Below are positions 12,601 through 27,122 of a stretch of 64,000 bases of DNA, piece by piece (positions within the stretch are counted from its first letter, which is position 1; the number at the start of each line of letters is the position of its first letter). The stretch spans positions 1,309,657 to 1,373,656 of the forward strand of contig NMRA01000035.1 of assembly GCA_002633005.1 (NCBI GenBank). The letters are read 5' to 3'. A model generated the notes under the pieces. The model worked only from the letters and a program-made list of their open reading frames with translations. It did no database searches and was not told the DNA's origin. Position numbers and translations under genes: made by a program. This stretch comes from Phoronis australis (lineage: Eukaryota > Phoronida > Phoronidae).

Positions 12601-15600
12601 GTGAAACTGCAGTGGTTCCGATAACTAAAATCAGCTAATTTTCCTTGTTTTTGAAGACAAAACAACAAACACCAAGCCAAGGTTCCTTCACAAGCGTTAA
12701 AAAGACACTAAACACTTCTAGCTACTTCAGGTAACGACGCCATCGGTTTGTGCCAGGTAAACAACTCATCGGACAGATAGTGTTGATTCTGCTCTGGCCA
12801 GCCGTTTTATCCATTCAGTAAAAAACTCTATCCTGTTGCATTCCGTTCTCGTGTTTTAAAGAGCAATCATTCAAAGCACTCTGTACAAACCAGAGCAAGC
12901 AAGGCACGTCTATAGTTAGATCAAACAAGCTTGTCGCAACGCACGTTACCTCCAACCGGTCCAGTCCAGTTCAGCCAAGAGCCGAACATTTAATAAAACT
13001 CGGGCTCGCAAAAACTGTCTTGTGTAATCAATGGCACAACAAGAGTTGTCATCAATTCTGTAAAATTCCACGACGATTACGTGTTTTATGAAAACGAGAG
13101 CTCGCGGCTATCGAAACAGTATTACAATTAGCAGACAGCTGGGAAATAAACAGTGAACCTCGTGTCGTATCGTCTTGGACGTGACCACAACCTAGACCTC
13201 AGTGCGAGATAACAAACAGGTCTCCGACTAATATACGTTCTGCGAAAGCCAGAGCCTGAATCCTGGCAAGATCGTTTTCGCTCTAACCGCCACCCGGTAA
13301 CTGACAGACAATCGAAAAGAATGATCTTAAATCAATTTGAGCTTCTCTTTCCCAATAATGGCGAAGTGACAGTAGTCAGACAGACGTCGATTTCGGCAAA
13401 AACGAAAGCTGTCAACAATTAAAGTCAATGGAATGAAAAGACCACATTCTTTACAATCCAACTCAACATTAAACAGTATCACGGAACATGGTTCGTAGAG
13501 TTCGTTCCTTTCTCGAACAGGCAAGCATGCGACTATATGTACAGTATGTGTTGATGCGCAAGAAGTAGTAAGACACCTTTAGCGCTTCCGCTCAACTAGA
13601 CGCTCAGCGTTCCACTGAAGAGGAAAGCACGCGAACCAGCATTTTTGTGGCGCGTTTAACAGTCTCAGTTATTTAGTAAGATAACAAATCTTGCAAAAAG
13701 TTTAACGATGGCAATTTTCACTTTCGGCGTGTCAGCGAACTGTTGTAAGAATCCTGTCAATGTCACAAAACGAGATTTGAGCATACTGCCAATGGATTTC
13801 ATTGATTAGAATCAATTACAATCTCCGTCCTGTGACTATGCGGTATCCTGTTTAAGTATACGTGCGTGTACAACTAAGTATTGATTCAGTATGAATTAAC
13901 ACATTCTCTCATTGACAAAGGTACGAACAAGTTTCAAACACGAGAATGCTGGGAGAGCAGCGGAGATAAGAACAGGCCATTCGTTGGTAAAATAGAGACT
14001 AGTTATTTTTCAATACTTGTAATTTATATGTGGAATTGGAACTAAGCTACTGGAATAAGCGAGAACTAACTTATCACTCGGAACTCAAAATAGTTAATTC
14101 ATGCAGAATTGAACGCACCGTCCTCCTGCCAAAGCTCGCGCAAAAGAGAAGACGTAACAAAAACAACAAATTTCTTTGAATACCCGTTAGTAATCTAAAT
14201 GAGGACAGTAGAACTCTCGATTCATCTTTGAGTTTAATCACGTCTTTCTTTTTTAAACACAGACTATTTGCTGTGGGCGAAACCATTCAACGTAAACGTT
14301 TCGAGACAGAAGCATAATTCTTTCGGGAACACCTTCTCCCGGTTTTTTGTTCCCTTCAAAAAGTGTGCGGAATCTCCATTATCACGTCACAGAAATAACT
14401 GTATTGTTGCTGGTGTTAACAAATGAACTGTGAGTGACATACTCCTACAGAATAACTTTTAAGTTGGCTTTCGGTTTTTCCAAATTTTAATTCAGCAGAT
14501 TTTTCCGTGCCGGGAATTTTTAATAGTAAGACCCGGGGCTTACATATATTCGGAGATTTTTTTATCTCTTCAGTACCCAAAATTCAGGCTCGGTGTACTT
14601 TCGAAAAGCTATAAACGTGTTCCAGTGGCACCGACAGGGCACGAGGACCAACCTATAAAGGGATTTAATGGCACCAACGGTACCGTTAACTGAGTTTATT
14701 TTGTTTATAAACAGCAAGCCTGTTGAAATCTATTCTACCCTGCTTTTTATAATGTCGTGCTTTTACTTGGCACTGGCCGACAGTGTTAGAAACCCTATAA
14801 ACCACGGTTGCGTATGTCTAGAACTACGGACTCGTATTCGGACATTTTTCCTAACTGTGGTCGTACATTTGGGGGGAGATGTTTACGGAAATCCCCAGTA
14901 GTTCTGCTGACGTGGGAATTCTACGTATCCATACAGTTCACTGAATTGATTCGTCGTTTATGAAATCAAGTCACATTTATCACGTCGAGAAATTCAATTG
15001 GTTTAATATTCCTGGCATGAGTGTCAGCCGATAACTGATACTGCGGCTGCATGTCTCACAGAAAGGCGTTAATATTTTAATGAAAATTCAATATTTAAGT
15101 ATCTTTGTAGTCAGTCGTAGACATGACCAACAAAACTCTGAAGTCACATGACGTGAAGCATTGCCCTTTTCCGGTTTGTAACCCAAATTGGCGGAGGAAT
15201 AGGTTGGTTTCTGATCCGTAAAACAAGGAAGTCCTGTTCATGTACAAGTACATCGATACCAGCGTCTCACTTTCGTAATTCCGCAATGTTCCATGGACAG
15301 ATGTGCGTGCACAAACATCTTCACACTGCAGAAAGCTCGCAAAATAATTCGCGTTAATTAAGTTTGTTTTGGTTTCCTAATCTTCTTTCAAGGTGATTAG
15401 ACGGGATGAGTGGCTGAGGACCGACTAGGAGAAATAGTATTAGATAAACAGGGACTGGCAGTTTGTGATGTTCGTGAAGAGCGAGCAGATACTTAACCTA
15501 ATTACAGGTAGGACGACTAAGTTGTCAATGAGGGGATAGCAACCAGTACACAGGCACTGGGAACAGTAACTGTAACGATGAATACGATTACGGCCTATAT

Positions 15601-15869
15601 ATAAAGACATGACGGCGACATCCCGTTGCTCCCAACTTGTTCGATTGTATAGCCCAACAGCAAGTTTGGAAGTTTACCCCCCGTAGCCAATTAACTCCAT
15701 TCTGGCGTTGATGGTTGGAGGGCCTGCGCTCTTTTGTTTGATAATTGCTCTTATCTCCGATCAGATCGTATCTAGCCTGACTGGGGTGGGCTGATAAAAA
15801 TGAAAGTTAAGTTAAGCCAGATATTATGGCACGTTCAGCACCCCTCACGTCTGGAAAAGTTACTGAACG

Positions 15870-16175
15870 ACAGGACGCTGTAATGATGACCACAATTATG
15901 ACGATACTGTTGGTAAGGATGGCGATGTTAGGAATTGAGAATAATAGGAATGACGACTATAAGGACACTAAACGGCGATGCCAACGACAAGGCCAACCGT
16001 AGAGACGATGGCGACGACAATAACGATTGCTACGATGATATAAGGCTGAAAATAAAGGACGATGTTTTGAAGGGCAGGCAAGCGGCGGTGACGATGACGA
16101 CGACAATGAAGATGGCAATGGAGACTTCGGATAACGAATAGGACGACGAACACGTCGACGACAACGTCAGTAGTC
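15870..16175. repeat. Degenerate GAY-rich trinucleotide region
   Basis: About 300 bp are enriched in GAC, GAT and ACG triplets (for example GATGGCGACGACAATAACGA). This creates spurious Asp-rich open frames on the plus strand and Val/Ile-rich ones on the minus strand. It looks like an old decayed trinucleotide repeat and not a gene. Confidence 0.6.
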
Positions 16176-19100
16176 GCAGTAATTATCCTATAACCAATAC
16201 ACAATCCGTAGTCGAAGAAAGTTTAAATGAACGTCACTCACGATTCCGACCCGAATATCACACCGCCATTTTGAACTAACCGCGATACCGGAAGTACAAT
16301 TCATTCAGGAACCCAGGCTTAGTATAGGGACTGGAGCAGTGTCTGTTACCAGCTTGCAAACGGAGATAAAATAATCGACAGCGGACCTCAACTTTAGTAA
16401 AACCAAAATAGGGACAATTTGTACCGAAAATGTTGACAAAATATGGCAAAATAAATTTTGATAGAAAAGACCTGCCCGGCTGTTTTATCGGAATAAATGG
16501 TTCAAATCATGAATGCCGTATACTTACAAAGATAGTTTCCGACACTTGTATAAAATTACGGACTAGTAACAGTTCTGCGTCAACGAATAACAACCGGGGC
16601 CGACTATGGTGCATGAGGCTAGGCTAAGCGTGTTTTACTGAGTTTAATTAACTCAGGTAAACAAACAGTATAAACAGAACAACGAACATGCAACATCAAA
16701 TTATTAAATAAAATTGCTATACAGTTAGAATATCCTGACAGTTAAACTTGCGAAAATATGGAAAATAAATTTAGACGCGACTTAATTCGGGCGGCTGACG
16801 AATACCATTTGGTGGCGAAACTCGCCATGGTGCCAAAGTGGTATAATATAAGTATTAATAAGTTTAAAGTAAAAGGAAAAATTCCCACTTAGCCAGAAAC
16901 ATTCGTATGCGCTGCTAGCCGGCGGAGCCGGTACGCCTGGCCAGCCGTGTGCCGGCGGACATCTGTGCTCCGCGGGGCAAGATGAAAACATTAATTAGCT
17001 ACCCGGCCCTGAATGAGTGAAATTCCTGTGACAAAGAGATTAAAAAATACTGCGTCATGCTCCAAACACTGTAATATATTCCCATCGCCGACATTCAGCT
17101 GACTGACTAAAATTCGCTACACTCTCCCCCGTTCCGGTTTGCGGCGCGGAATTTTTATATTTAGACAACTGAGTCAGAGGTATAAATTCTAGTTTGTTTT
17201 TGCGAGGTTTGAAAATTTTTTCCCTGATAATTGAAAATCAAAGCCACTTTAGCAAGTGATTATCAGTTCCTAGCGAAGATCGAGTCACGGAGACTGCAGG
17301 CCGGAGAATTACCGGTACTTCGCCGGTTACTGTGTTCTGGCAGCAAAATCAAGCACGTATGTGGAGCTCACTGTTTTAAGTTGAGATCAAACTTGTTTTT
17401 GTTTTATCTAAACATCGCCGTAGGTGGATGTTTTTTGTATATTTTACATTTTTAACAGCCAGTAAAGCCGGTGCCGATTTGCTGCCAATTAGGCCTACGC
17501 TCTGCGCTCACATGTCCGGGTAGTCACCGTGACACGGCAATTGCTCACTTCAGGCTGGTACTTTGTATCAATTTCAAGACATGGCGATAAAAATAAGACC
17601 TTTGTTGGTCAAGAAACTGTTTTCCTCTAATTTATTACCTAAACGGGTACTGTTGCTGAAATTTGACGTACCCTCACGATGAGTCAAGGCTGACCTCAGT
17701 AGTCGAGCGTTGGCTATGGGAGACTTTGCGACGGTACTTCACAAACTTCTGATTATGCATTAAATACCATTCGTCATATGCAAAGAACAGGTAAAATTTG
17801 GACAATAAATAATCACGTTTGTATAAAAAGAACCAAAATGGGAATCAAAAACAACCAAACAAAGTAACAACGCATTTACGCTCACGGTGATGTCAATACG
17901 TTTTCAATGACAATATGACTGGCATTCAGGAATCGTTCCTGAACTGACACACAGGAACTCAGGTCACGGAAATAGACGGGAATAGTCGATGATTTTCCGC
18001 TCTAGGCCGAGGTACTAAGTTGTGCTAAAGACGCTTTTAGTTTGATAACAGAAAGGATGCGAACATTACGCTATGTTATATGTTACTTAATTTGGTATAT
18101 ATTTTTAAGTTTCTGAATTAAAATACTCTTTGAGATAAGGACTTTAACCACCGGGAAGGAAAACCAAACACCTCGTGGCATCATCAGTGGGTAATTAACA
18201 CATGTGCTAATCAACTTAAACAAGGAACCTTCTGCTGAAGGCATTGATGTACAAAGTGGAAATGTTTTCCTGATGTTTATTATAGGTACAATATTTGTCG
18301 ACATCTTGTTATCTGCATTGCACGACTGATTCTAAAAATCGGACGTCGGCTTCAATGCTCGCGAATCATATTTAGTCTCAGTTTAATCGAGCGTTGTGAT
18401 TTTTGACAGTTTATTTCAATGAAGACGCGAATGTTTATATTATATCAGCAAACTCATGAAGCAACTATGTTTCTAAAAATCCACTGTCTTAATCATTATT
18501 CAAGAATGTTTCCAAATCAGTTCTTTCAACGTATATTGCAATTCATAAATTGATATTTTAAACCGTTGTTGGGCTACAAATGAATTGTCTCCCCCTTTCC
18601 ACCAGTGACATCAACTGACCCCTGACGAAACTGACAATTGTAGATATTGCTCAGGTCTAAGGAGATGAAACACTTAGGTGAATTTCGCTCATTTCTTCCT
18701 TCGGAAGCCCTTTTACAGGTATGAATTTCCGATGAAGTTGGGTGGACGCCAGTGCACTATTGCAAGCCGGTTAAACAACTGAAGGTCACATGCATGTAGG
18801 ACCCCAGGAAAATATCCAAATTTGATTCATTTCAGTTAGTCATATCTTAAAAACGGTTAATCAAAATTACATGAAACGTTCACATGCTATGCCTTATGAT
18901 CTGTTGTTCAAAGTGCTATTAGGATTTTTGGAAACGTTCCGCTTTTGCCTGAGGGCCTATCAAAAATAGAACTTGAAGATTGCTCATGGCATTGATACCG
19001 TTTCTCCAAAAACATGGTCACGTGATCCAATTAATGACAGATGGGTATGAAGTTAAAAAGTAAAAGACTATAAGCTTTCTACTTTCAGAAAGTATATACA

Positions 19101-21900
19101 TTTACGAAGCCCATTCGCATAGTCAATTGTCTACTAGGTAGTTGGCTACTAAATGCACAAACTTGTCGATAAGGTCCTATTTAACTTTTCACTGATACTG
19201 GGTAGATGATACTCATGCACCAAAACCAGTGAGGATAAATCAGGGCCTTGATGAACGCGTTCTTCTTTGTCGGATTTATAGCCTGAGATATCATCTTGTG
19301 ACGTCACGTGCCCTGGCAGTGGCACACGAAGATTTTTGCACGAAAACAATCTCCTGTTTTTACAGACAATAGACCTATTTGCCCTCGCGTGGTCAAACAA
19401 AATCAATTAATGTTTTTGCTCTGATGACCCTAGAAATATAGAAAGAGTGTCGATAACCCAGATATTTTTACCCAACGATGATAAATTGCCCTAAATGAAC
19501 CTTCATTAAAAGCGTGATGGGGTAACACGTGATGATGTTAGTTTTGTCACGAACATTTGAGTCTGGTGGCTCATGAAAAACGAAGCCATTTGTACATTAC
19601 CCATAGCCCCTTGGTTCAGTCAAAGGCAGCACCTACAGCAAGTCTAACGCAGTTTCTCATTTGGCTTATCGCAAATGTCACCCGGCAATGACTATACATA
19701 TATTTGATTGGCCAACTTCGGGTAAACCGTGACTGTTCTAAAAATACACACCTAATTCAGCAACGTCTTTTTCGACTGTAAAACGAAGCGAAATGGGGAA
19801 TAAAGATTTTTGAAATATGTATGTACCGTTGATGCGAGCTTTGATAGAGTGTAGAATTCATCCAACTCTTGCGTGAAGAAGTGTGTTGAAGATGGTCGCA
19901 AATCCGTTCGGCTATAAAATGTCTATTTTTTAACTAATATCAATGCATTTGCGCCTGCTGAAGCAGTCCAATTGGAGCCCATTACGTACTGTAAACAGTC
20001 AATGAGAATTCAATGCGGAGTAACAGAAAGCCGATTGGCAAAGATGCCATTCTCCCGTCCTGCATAAACGTTCAAAGCCCAAAACTGTTGGTTTTGATAG
20101 GAAGTTCAACCCCGGCATGCACAGTGCCATACACACCAGAAATACCTGTATAAACGTAGTAAGGCAACATTAGCGTTTTTTTCTCCAAACTGATATCTGG
20201 TCAAAGTAATCTCCTATGCTACCACCTGCGACAAAAACACGTCATGTCGCACGTCAAGCGACCATTCCTGTTTTTGGTAGCTGGCGTTTCTTCTGCATCC
20301 CTAAACCGGAAATTGTCTCTTAGCAAAACTAATTTTGAGCGGACTCACGAATTATCAACTTCCACGACTTGTAATTTGGCAGTTCTCGGTGAGCCAACTT
20401 GCGGTCGAATCGGTTTCGCATCACGCTGGTGACTTGTGGAGTCATGGCGTTGGCATTTGCAGCGCCACTCTGGCCACATGAGGGCGCTGCGAAGAAACTT
20501 TGGCCATTTGGTCAGATTATTGACCACACCAAGCTACTATCCGATTTGTATGCGTATTTCAACACCACAGATTATCTTTTATTTCTGTCATGTTCTGTAT
20601 TTTTTCTGAGACAACTATTTATTAAGCTGAAGCTCAAGGATTTTTTATAACCTTTATGAGATACGAAAATGTAGTGCACGCGTACGAAGAGGTAGAACGA
20701 CGCAAGTAGCGGGTATGGTGATCAAAACTTTGATCCAGCCTTTACGCCTCAATTTACGCCAGTTAAAGTGGTAAAACAAACTTTTTATATCCAACTGATT
20801 TAAATGAACCGGTTGACCTCATCGTTGATTGACCAATCAAGAACCAGATGTCGGAGATCCACCCCTGGCTCAAATGGTAGTAGGGTCTGAATTCGAGGCA
20901 AATGTTAGTTACATTTCACAATTGGTCAACAGAGGCGCTGGACAAGTGACAAAATATTCCAAACAAAAAACATCAAGGTCAGACTTGAAATAGTTCTTCG
21001 ACGCTTATTTAACAAGATTTATTCAGACGCCTGATCAAAAAAGTATCTGACTAAATTAAATGTCAAGGGAGAGTGAACTCAACAGTTCATTTCACGATCG
21101 ACTGCAATTGAATGAAAGGAACGATAAACGTAACGCGCTGTTTTCACGACATTCTTTGTTTATTGGAGTGAAAAACATTTAATGGAAAACTCAAACGATC
21201 ATAACGAACGTATGTCTTGATTAAACGTATCATGTGCCATTTCCATCTGTTAATTAATGACGCTACTCAGTGCTTAAAGTCTCAGGAATTATAAAATATT
21301 TAGGGATTGTGAAGCAACTTGAGTAGCTAAAAACATAATGTTCTATTTTGACAGATGTCATAAAGCCAAAGCGTGAGTCTACAGAATACACTATGTTTTC
21401 AAGGGATGAACACGTTGTCTTTCGGACTCCAATACATGTACAGTTATGGATATCCTCATATGCATCTGAATGTTCTTCCATTGAAAGATACTAAAGTTTT
21501 AATCCATGTATTTGTTAATTTCAACTAATGTCATGTCAGTGTTTGATTTCGTGTTGTTTCGACTCAGTTCTCAGAAGGGTTACTGTCCACGTGAACTTTA
21601 TTTTAAGTTAATTCCGATAGTCAACACAAATTAAACTTCAAATTTTCTTGGAATACTGTTGATTTTAAAAAGTCGGCTGTCCTTTTGTTTGAAGTGCCCT
21701 GTTGTCCTACACTCAAATTGAATATACTTATACGAAACAAAATCATCAAACACCGATGGAAATTTCACTTGGTCTCAATCCTGCCATCTTTAAAATCCGT
21801 TTGCAGCTAAAATCTTATCCGATGTCAGTTCACTGGCTTCAGTTCATCGAACGATTTACAAAGGACTGGACGTCAACCCTCGTGACTTGATCAACAGCAA

Positions 21901-21947
21901 GGGTTTCTTCTTACGCAACCACCGGGGTTTCTTCTTACGCAACCACG
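21901..21947. repeat. 24-bp tandem duplication
   Basis: GGGTTTCTTCTTACGCAACC begins at 21901 and again at 21925. The two copies are essentially identical, so the duplication is probably recent. Confidence 0.9.
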
Positions 21948-22507
21948 ACTACAGCAAACTTACGTAACAGCGACAATAAAAACAAAATTGCCACGTGGTC
22001 AGCAGGACTAATGACTAGACTGCTGTAACACAATATCTTCCAACAAGGGATGAGAAAAATTTAAATTTTTATAATACGAGGTATTCAACGTGTTCAACAC
22101 TTTTATATGTTCACCGTTTCTTCATTGTCCTTTACCCTAGCTGTAAGTGAAGTAATCAAGCCTTGCATAGACCTTAGTGGCCTGAGTGTTCACTCAGGGA
22201 CATGATTAATGATGTCACGCCATCGGAAATCACTCTATTGCGAGAACATTCAACATGCCATGTCATATCATAAACCAATAAATCAATTTTGGAACATAGA
22301 GCATAACAACAGTAGCACAGAAAATAATAACTACAATCCTTCAAAACTAAACTTTCTGGAAAGAGTTGTTTAACACATCCCTTTTCCTGTCGAAAACGGC
22401 CAGTGGGTCACTTACTTGTCTAGTCTATAATTCCGTAACTCAATTCAACAAATCCGTCATGAAATAACCTGCAAGCACCAAACGAGCTCGGTTGCTTCGT
22501 GTTTGTA

Positions 22508-22770
22508 GTAAGGTGGCGCTCAATAGGTTTTTTTGATACAGCCGATTTTTACCTCTCTGAATTTCATTTCAGTCATCATTTCTGTCATTTTGAGATTTAA
22601 CAAAGTGTGAAGGTTACAAATGGCATTTGGTTAATATTTGAGTGTGCTCCGCCCTTTTGACCCACGTTTCAGTTTGTGATTCGTGGCTTTTTTTAACTCC
22701 ATACTGGTTACAACAGGGAGCTTAAATTTCTGCAAGAAATTCTACAAGAAATTCCGGTACCCTCAGGCAT
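22508..22770 (+). repeat. Dispersed repeat, family 2, copy 1
   Basis: This segment is colinear with 29232-29525. Shared blocks in order are AAGGTGGC(A/G)CTCAA followed by a T run, GAATTTCA/GAAATTCA, CATTTTGAG, GTGTGAAGG(T/C)TAC(A/G)AATGG, GTGGCTTT and GTACCCTC. Spacing is similar in both copies. It is probably a degenerate transposon of unknown class with no coding capacity visible. Confidence 0.6.
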
Positions 22771-22869
22771 TTAAGATTTGTAAACAAATCGAACAGAGTG
22801 GCTCCTTAAGGTATCCAATTTTTAAAATTTTAGATGGTGATGACGATAGTGGTAGTAGTGGCTGTGGTT

Positions 22870-22905
22870 GATGATGATGATGATGATGATGATGATGACG
22901 ATGAC
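22870..22905. repeat. (GAT)n microsatellite
   Basis: About ten consecutive GAT triplets, ending in GACGATGAC. Confidence 0.97.
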
Positions 22906-25900
22906 AACAATCATAATGGTTACGATGTATGGTGATAGCAGGCAAAAGAGTGTCTACCGAAACCTTTCTACTTTCAAAAATATTTTAACGAATATGATGC
23001 GTATGTGATGTGAGAATTTCACATTCTTGTGTCTGATTTAACTGACAATTACACTCGTAAATCAATATTGAGATGTCACGCGCTGAGTCCTTATAAACCA
23101 TTAAGATGTCCAATAATTAAGAAGCCATGTCAAGAGTTAAGTTATACCTAAAAGCTCGTAAGAAAAGGCAGCATTTTTGCCATTGTAGTTTTTTCGTTGG
23201 ATTTGTACTGCCAAACGAATCTTCAACAAGTCCCACTGACTGACATCATCTACCGTCGATGGTCTGCGGACACTTAAAAAAACAACAGCACACATTGTAT
23301 TTCAGAACAACCAAGACTCTAGCAAAAGCGACATCTATTATTCTGTACATGTGCTTTCAAGTTCGTATTCAGGGCGGTACTGCAATGCTTCGGATCGGAA
23401 CCCTCACCACACACTGCAAGAACCTATGCAATGGACTGGTTGAACTATCAAGTACAGCAAGCACACTTACCACGCAGAACGGGGTTCTTGCATTAAAAAA
23501 TACATGGCTGCTCAGGGTTCTTCATGCGTGTTAAGAGTTCTTGTTGTGCGTGATAAAAGTTTTGCAGAGAGTGGCAAGGATTTAATTGCGAAAAGAGTGC
23601 TCTGTGCCGTGACGTGTGGGAAGTTTTGAGTAGAGTTGAGCGCCAGTCTTTGAAAACTTTCTATCGCTTTCCGACAATTTTTCAGTAATCTCAGTTAGCA
23701 GCAGTTCACGTGTTTACAGGCGCGCTTCCTTTAGAGTCGCCTTTTGGGGGGCTGTTATTAAGAATGATCAACCTATGATTATTGTGTTCACGTCACAATA
23801 GCGTGAAAATAAAACACAAATTTGCAAGTTCTGAACTGAATATCGGGCATCAAACTGGTAAATAAATACTGCCAAATGACAAGTACTTAGAATAGCCAAA
23901 AGAAACACTCGTTTTTAGACATGCTGTGTAGTGTTATACCACGGATACATGTAGTCGTCTGCGCCAAAAATATAAAAGAGAGCGCAAACACCAATATGCT
24001 AAACACTTAAACTAAATTTAAAAAAACGCACTATTTCGGATACAGTAGATTCAATAATCACGCTGGAAGGTCGTAAAACAGTCAGAACTTCAAGTCTTCG
24101 CCCTGGACACGTTTGCCAAAATGCACATCTAGCTTTACGTCGAACAACCATCAATAATTTCTACAGTGTAGTTATGATACGCATGCAGAACATAACATTA
24201 CTTGTGCAACGACGACAACCCGCGGGAACGGTTAATGACAAATTAGGCAATGAATGACAAACAATGTTGTTATCGTTTACGTACAATAGATGTCGCGGCA
24301 GTCCCCTTATAAGCAAGCGCAACTCAATCAACGATCGCCTGTGCACCATTTCCCAGAGCTACGAGAGGTAGCACTTTTCAATATGACAGAGGGTATGATC
24401 ATTTTTTGCAATCTTTTCGTCAGTGCTTTATTTCAACCATGATCGACTCTGATGTTTTAGACAAACACGGTTTAGACTTCAATGGTGCGTCAATTTACAT
24501 AAAAGAGGTACGAAAAGCAAATAACGGGTCCCAACACAAAATACTTTACTCTAGGCAGTTCATTATCTCTTTCACAGTGCCATCCCTGCAGTACTAGTTA
24601 CTCATAACAGTTACACATTTTCACTTATCTGATGTTTTCCATTTTTGCGTCGTTTTATTTTACATCAAATTCAAGTCCACGGTAATTGACAGTATTCGCG
24701 AAAGAAGGCACCCAACGAGAGCAAGACGATATGTGGACGCACTGTGTTCGTTTACGTTATTACACAGGGTCCAATGTGGCCAGAGTTGCGCTACAGATGT
24801 CAACGCCATGATACTACAGCACTGCAATATGCACTCGCTAGAAAACAAATTTGTGGGGTGGGTCAGGTTTGCCGGAAGGTTAAATGTATGCACTGCAAAT
24901 AGACTATGCATCTTGTTTGCTTGTACTCGTGAACACATTGTGGGTCAGAAAAGAACCTGTTGCGATTTCAGGTGGACTTCAAGCAACCCAGAATTGTAAA
25001 AATTGATTGGATGGTAGGTCTGTTAGACCTCTCCACATTTGCGAAAATTTAATTTCAGCACTGAGGGAAGGGATGGTTTTTGGACTGGAAGTGTCAACTT
25101 CGCGTTTTTGCCACATTTTTTGTTTGGCTTTCTTTTTATTGGAAGACTGTGAAAGGGACAAAATTACGAGTCAGAATGTAGTTTCTGTGTTCACGTGAAG
25201 TGCTTTTCATATATATCCATTGTGTTCATAGAGTTTTTGACAAGGGTGGAAGAAGAACTGTAAGTACCTACAGCGATGTGAGACGTATCCACCGGGCAGG
25301 AAAATAGCACCCTTGCCAAATAACACTTTTTACTATGGCAGGAATGTTGAGTGGACTCATCATACAATACAGAACGACTTCCAGTAGGACTTTATCAGGC
25401 CCTCATACATTGGTATAAGTTCAAAAGCCAGTGTTTCGCTATTATCCGTGAGTGGGAACACCGATCACTTCGTGACCATCTTCAACACGCGCTTTAACTG
25501 GTAAAATAAATTCTAGGACTAAAACACCATTTCCTCTGCACACCATGGCGTTGCATATGTCAAAAGAACTTAACTCGAAGAAGGGGCGTGCACTATTGAT
25601 ACAAAAGATATTATCGTCTTGTATTAACCAAACGTTTGTAAGATCTTTTAAAATCATTTTATCTAAACTAATCTTGTCCCTAAGCTCATCACAGGGTCGA
25701 CGTTATCCGATGGCAAATAAAAAGGAGAACAACGTGGTTTATATGGCTCAGTCACAAGGCAAATTAAAGTACAAATTAAATTCGAATACCTTATCCAAAC
25801 AAACCGCGTCTTGAGAAGAGATGATTACCAAGTTTATATCTGTGAAACGTACGGCCATAATTCTTGCTTTCCTATTTTAGTGAAGATGAATTTGGATTGG

Positions 25901-26335
25901 TTGATTCATATAACATCGACTGACCACAACAGCAATACAACAGAACAGTCAGTGAATATAATATAACACCGCACCTAGAATGATAGTGAGCAAGCTTAAC
26001 GTAAGCGTGACAACTAAGAGCAAGTTCCACTTTAAACAAAAACTGAGAAGGACAACCGATGTGCGGATGACAGGAAAAGTTGTAACCGGTTCCCATATAA
26101 TGGTCTTGCGTTCGTTTGACTGAATTCAAAATTTGTGTCGTGCTTTCGTATTCAATTAAAATGTTAAATGTGCCTTCGAATATCATAAGAATGTGTAGAA
26201 AATATTTGCATTTTGTAGGGCAGAAAACTATGTATTTAATGATTGTGAACTGCATATACTGATTGGCTATTTGAAGATGGTCGCCAGACAGCACGTCTCC
26301 GAGCGTGATGCGTCAGGGGTAGACTAGTTGATTAC

Positions 26336-26388
26336 TAGCTCCTCTGTGGGAATCAAGTAACATTAACTATAAACCACAGGGGAGCTAG
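26336..26388. repeat. Short inverted repeat (15-bp arms)
   Basis: CTAGCTCCTCTGTGG and CCACAGGGGAGCTAG face each other across about 23 bp with one mismatch. It is a potential stem-loop of unknown role. Confidence 0.7.
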
Positions 26389-27093
26389 AAAGGACAAGCG
26401 ACTGAAATCAGGCATTAATGTTCTCTCAGTTTAACTAGTTATATGAATTCCGGCTTAAAGTTTTGATTTCGAGAACTGAAATCGATGTCTTTCTCGATAA
26501 CGTTTTGATTGCGAACGCGTAATTAAAATGTCCAGTTTTCCATGGGGTCGTGTTGATCAAGTTCCACTCTAACTAAAACTACGAAAACTTCTCGTGTTAT
26601 GTAATCTGACAAAAAGTAGGGAATACAGAAGCATCCGTTGTAAGTTTTGTAAGGGAAATAAACCAGTAGGCCTACGTGAAATAAACGCTTCTTTCAAATA
26701 GAAGCTTCCTCGACGACCATCAAACAAAACTAGCAAATGCGCGTCGTCTAATTTTCGTGAGAAGCAATGTACATTACCGTGCCGTAAGTACCTCGCTGGA
26801 AACAAATCGGCATTTCACGGTTGACATATAGCAGTATGATTAGACTACTCAACATCATCTAATGTGATTAAGATAATGACTTAGATTCAAAGAACTCAAC
26901 ATTTAACCACTCAACAGGTTTGATTCACCATATAGTACGAGGTAAGACGAGTTTCAATCGAATGGTGAAAACGGTCCGTCGTAGAAAATAGTACACAATC
27001 TCTAAAGACAAGTAATTAGTTTTTATTTGAAGCCGCTTATAATAAGAAGATCCAAAACTGATTATCTTTTCGAACCAATACATATAATAAAAG

Positions 27094-27122
27094 CGTGTGC
27101 GCGCGTGTGTGCGCGCATGTAC
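27094..27122. repeat. (GT/GC)n alternating purine-pyrimidine tract
   Basis: A run of GTGTGCGCGC-type alternation, which is a Z-DNA-prone simple sequence. Confidence 0.85.

Noticed and set aside
15935-16204. Asp-rich plus-strand and Val/Ile-rich minus-strand open frames
   Set aside because: By-products of a degenerate GAY trinucleotide region.
20860-20930. A-box-like TGGCTCAAATGGTAG followed by GAATTCGAGG
   Set aside because: No proper B box at the right distance. At most a very decayed tRNA-like relic.
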